A DNA stretch of 64,000 bases from Pseudomonas flexibilis. Lineage in GTDB: Bacteria; Pseudomonadota; Gammaproteobacteria; Pseudomonadales; Pseudomonadaceae. Numbering within the stretch: position 1 is the first letter of the stretch; every line of letters starts with the position of its first letter. Of this stretch, positions 62,121 to 64,000 are shown in pieces. The position numbers and the translations under genes are program-made. Location of the stretch: positions 62,001-126,000 of the forward strand of contig NZ_JRUD01000001.1 in the NCBI RefSeq assembly GCF_000802425.1, given 5' to 3'. The notes under the pieces are model-generated. The model did not search any database, was not told where the DNA came from, and was given only the letters and a program-made list of their open reading frames with translations.

Positions 62121-62126
62121 AGTCTA
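62121..62126 (-). promoter_or_regulatory. Candidate -10 box of thiC
   Basis: TAGACT on the minus strand ends about 11 bp before the riboswitch P1, so transcription would start right at the aptamer. The -35 region is weak, hence low certainty. Confidence 0.35.
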
Positions 62127-62228
62127 CGCAAGCCCTGGCACAAACTCCAATGCTGTCGCGTCATGGCCATTGACCCCCGTCGACCGACCCACATAGCCTT
62201 GCCGATCTTCAGGCATTCAGGAACGAAC

Positions 62229-63668
62229 ATGCTGCGTAGACTCACTCTCGCGTTCGCCATCTCGGCCGCCCTGCCAGGATTGGCCGTGGCCCAGGAGCCC
62301 CTCAAGAGCGACCTGCTGAGCGTCTATCAGCAAGCCGTGGAGAACAATGCCGATCTGGCGGCGGCACGCGCCCGCTATCAAGCCGTGCTGGAGCGGATTC
62401 CCCAGGCCCGTGCCGGGCTGTTGCCGCAGTTGTCGGCAGGGGCGTCCTATACCGATACCGACTCCGAGGTGGACACCGTCTTGCGGGGGCGTCAGTCAGT
62501 GGGCGCCAGTGCACTGGTCTATCAGGCGACCCTGAGCCAGCCGTTGTTCCGCGCCGATCGCTGGTTCCAGCTGCAGGCCGCCCAGGCGAGCGGTGAGCAG
62601 GCTGGCCTGGAATTCTCCGCCAGCCAGCAGGATCTGATCTTCCGCAGCGCCGAGGCGTACTTCGCGGTGTTGCGCGCCCAGGACAGTCTCGCCGCAGTGA
62701 AGGCCGAGGAGGCCGCGCTCAAGCGTCAGCTGGACCAAGCCAACGAGCGTTTCGAGGTCGGCCTATCCGACCGCACCGACGTGCTGCAGGCGCAGGCCGG
62801 GTACGACTCGGCGCGCGCCGGTCGCCTGCTGGTCGAGCGCCAGGTGCGGGACGCCTTCGAGAACCTCGAGGCGCTGACGGCGCGTCCCTACAGCCGCCTC
62901 GACGGTATTCGCCACAGCCTGCCGGTGCTTGCACCGGTGCCCAACGAGGCCAGCCAGTGGGTGGAAACCGCCGCCCGCCAGAACCTCAACCTGCAGGCCA
63001 GCCACTACGCGGTCATCGCCGCCGAGGAAAATGTGCGCCAGCGCCGCGCCGGTCATGCGCCGACCCTGGATGCCGTGGCTCAGTACCAGACGGGGGACAA
63101 CGACGGCCTGGGATTCAGCAACGCCACGGACGTCCCCGGGCTAAGTCTGCCCCGCTACGCTGGCGATGCCTCGCGAAGCAGCATTGGCCTGCAGCTGAAC
63201 ATCCCGCTGTTCAGTGGCGGCCTGACCACCGCCCAGGGCCGTGAGGCCCAGCAGTTGCTGGCCCAGGCCGAGCAGCAGCGCGAAGGTTTGCGCCGCCAGG
63301 TGGTGCAGAACACCCGCAACCTGTTCCGGGCGGTAAACACCGATGTCGAACAGGTGCAGGCCCGGCGCCAGGCGATCATCTCCAGCCAGAGCGCGCTGGA
63401 GGCCACCGAAATCGGCTACCAGGTGGGCACCCGCAACATCGTCGACGTGCTGGATGCCCAGCGTCTGCTGTACGCGACCGTGCGCGACTACAACAACGCC
63501 CGCTACGACTACATCCTCGACAACCTGCGCCTGAAGCAGGTGGCCGGCACCCTCAGTCCCGCCGACCTGCAGGCGCTATCCGCCTACCTGCAGCCGGACT
63601 ACACCCCGGACCGCGATTTCCTGCCGCCCGACCTGGCGCCCAAGCGGCAGGGGCCGGCGCAGCTGTAG
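62229..63668 (+). CDS. TolC-family outer membrane protein
   Basis: 479 residues from the ATG at 62229 (AGGAAC upstream). A signal peptide ([21 protein letters not shown]) precedes two tandem outer-membrane efflux repeats: SVYQQAVENNADLAAARARYQAV, SLSQPLF-like QATLSQPLFRADRW, VGLSDRTDVLQAQAGYDSA, then LNLQASHYAVIAAEENVRQRRAG, LNIPLFSGGLTTAQGREAQ and VGTRNIVDVLDAQRLLYATVRDYNNARYDYI. It forms a trimeric channel-tunnel for tripartite or type I export. It resembles TolC (PA4974) of P. aeruginosa; no pump genes lie in the window. Divergent from thiC. Confidence 0.9.
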   Translation: MLRRLTLAFAISAALPGLAVAQEPLKSDLLSVYQQAVENNADLAAARARYQAVLERIPQARAGLLPQLSAGASYTDTDSEVDTVLRGRQSVGASALVYQATLSQPLFRADRWFQLQAAQASGEQAGLEFSASQQDLIFRSAEAYFAVLRAQDSLAAVKAEEAALKRQLDQANERFEVGLSDRTDVLQAQAGYDSARAGRLLVERQVRDAFENLEALTARPYSRLDGIRHSLPVLAPVPNEASQWVETAARQNLNLQASHYAVIAAEENVRQRRAGHAPTLDAVAQYQTGDNDGLGFSNATDVPGLSLPRYAGDASRSSIGLQLNIPLFSGGLTTAQGREAQQLLAQAEQQREGLRRQVVQNTRNLFRAVNTDVEQVQARRQAIISSQSALEATEIGYQVGTRNIVDVLDAQRLLYATVRDYNNARYDYILDNLRLKQVAGTLSPADLQALSAYLQPDYTPDRDFLPPDLAPKRQGPAQL

Positions 63669-63698
63669 CCGGCGAGCGAGAAAACCGGGGAATTCCCT

Positions 63699-63754
63699 GT
63701 GGGAGGGGCTTCGGCCGTGGGTGGGGCTGCCGTCGCGGCCGAAGCCGCTGCTAC
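63699..63754. repeat. REP-type palindrome pair, degenerate
   Basis: GTGGGAGGGGCTTCGGCCG (from 63699) and CGCGGCCGAAGCCGCTGC (to about 63751) mirror each other around a short spacer. It is a further member of the REP family, between the convergent TolC-family gene and the gene at the right edge. Confidence 0.7.
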
Positions 63755-63792
63755 GAAAGCCATCCGGCCTCGTGGCAAAAACGGCAAGCGCC

Positions 63793-64000
63793 CTACGCCT
63801 GTCCTTCGCGCAGTTCGCTGAAGCGGCCGAGCTGGCGCTCGATCAGCGCCGGATAGGGCGGCAGCAGGCTTTCCACGCAATAGGCGCCCGGCGGGTTGCT
63901 GGTCGGGCGCAGGCGTGCGCGCTCGCGAATCGGCGCGGCGACCCCCAGCTGGGCGTCGGTGAGCAGCAGGGTGCGGCTGTGCTGGGCCAGTGCCAGGGCC
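63793..64000 (-). CDS. Unrecognised protein, C-terminal 68 residues
   Basis: The frame enters from the right edge and stops at TAG 63793-63795. The visible end includes HSRTLLLTDAQLGVAAPIRE, NPPGAYCVESLLPPYPAL and RQLGRFSELREGQA. The codon pattern (GC-rich third positions) and lack of stops support coding. I do not recognise the family; no membrane or signal feature is present in the visible part. The rest lies outside the window. Confidence 0.6.
   Translation of the reverse strand, partial: ALALAQHSRTLLLTDAQLGVAAPIRERARLRPTSNPPGAYCVESLLPPYPALIERQLGRFSELREGQA

Overview
The window is a GC-rich bacterial chromosome segment with gene order very close to the PA4964-PA5023 region of Pseudomonas aeruginosa as I remember it: mscK-nhaP2, msrA, dipA, aceF-aceE, glnE, ilvE, waaF-waaC-waaG-waaP, msbA-hldE, two acyl-CoA dehydrogenases, parC-parE, cpdA, thiC and a TolC-family gene. 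Small GC-rich REP-type palindromes and frequent GTG/TTG starts also fit Pseudomonas sensu lato. The species cannot be fixed from sequence alone. No phage, plasmid, transposase or CRISPR array was seen.

Layout. (1) 1-13.2 kb: start of selO, mscK and the K+/H+ antiporter nhaP2 on the minus strand; a nitronate monooxygenase/MFS pair divergent from a LysR regulator; a chemoreceptor; rlmJ; an HDOD protein; msrA. (2) 13.3-19.7 kb: waaA (Kdo transferase), an FAD oxidoreductase overlapping an aldo/keto reductase, a hypothetical gene with a Nudix-like motif, and the c-di-GMP phosphodiesterase dipA. (3) 19.8-28.5 kb: aceF-aceE (pyruvate dehydrogenase) with a terminator and two candidate operators in the region shared with the divergent glnE; then ilvE. 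(4) 28.6-46.8 kb: LPS core locus. Heptosyltransferases waaF and waaC, glucosyltransferase waaG and kinase waaP are followed by a tandem-kinase protein, an AT-richer block of four glycosyltransferases and one kinase, msbA, hldE, an OafA-type acyltransferase, a decayed glycan-synthesis gene (nonsense plus two frameshifts) and another kinase. No O-antigen ligase is visible. (5) 47-50.3 kb: two acyl-CoA dehydrogenases and an orphan PqiC-like lipoprotein. (6) 50.5-58.9 kb: a tight minus-strand cluster, nudF > DUF1249 > cpdA > yqiA > parE > phytase-like esterase > retropepsin-like protease > parC. (7) 59-64 kb: a DUF3298-like lipoprotein, tRNA-Thr(GGT), thiC under a TPP riboswitch, a TolC-family outer-membrane protein and the 3' end of an unrecognised gene.

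Most of the window is conserved housekeeping. The accessory, fast-evolving part is 34.3-46.0 kb inside the LPS core locus, where base composition drops, one gene is inverted, one is a pseudogene, and a 24-bp direct repeat brackets the decayed segment. I did not find a convincing undescribed defence or mobile system. The best leads are the pseudogene and its flanking repeat, the tandem kinase with a degenerate first half, the paired GntR/FadR-type operators at aceE/glnE, and the two dyads between the LysR gene and its divergent partner.
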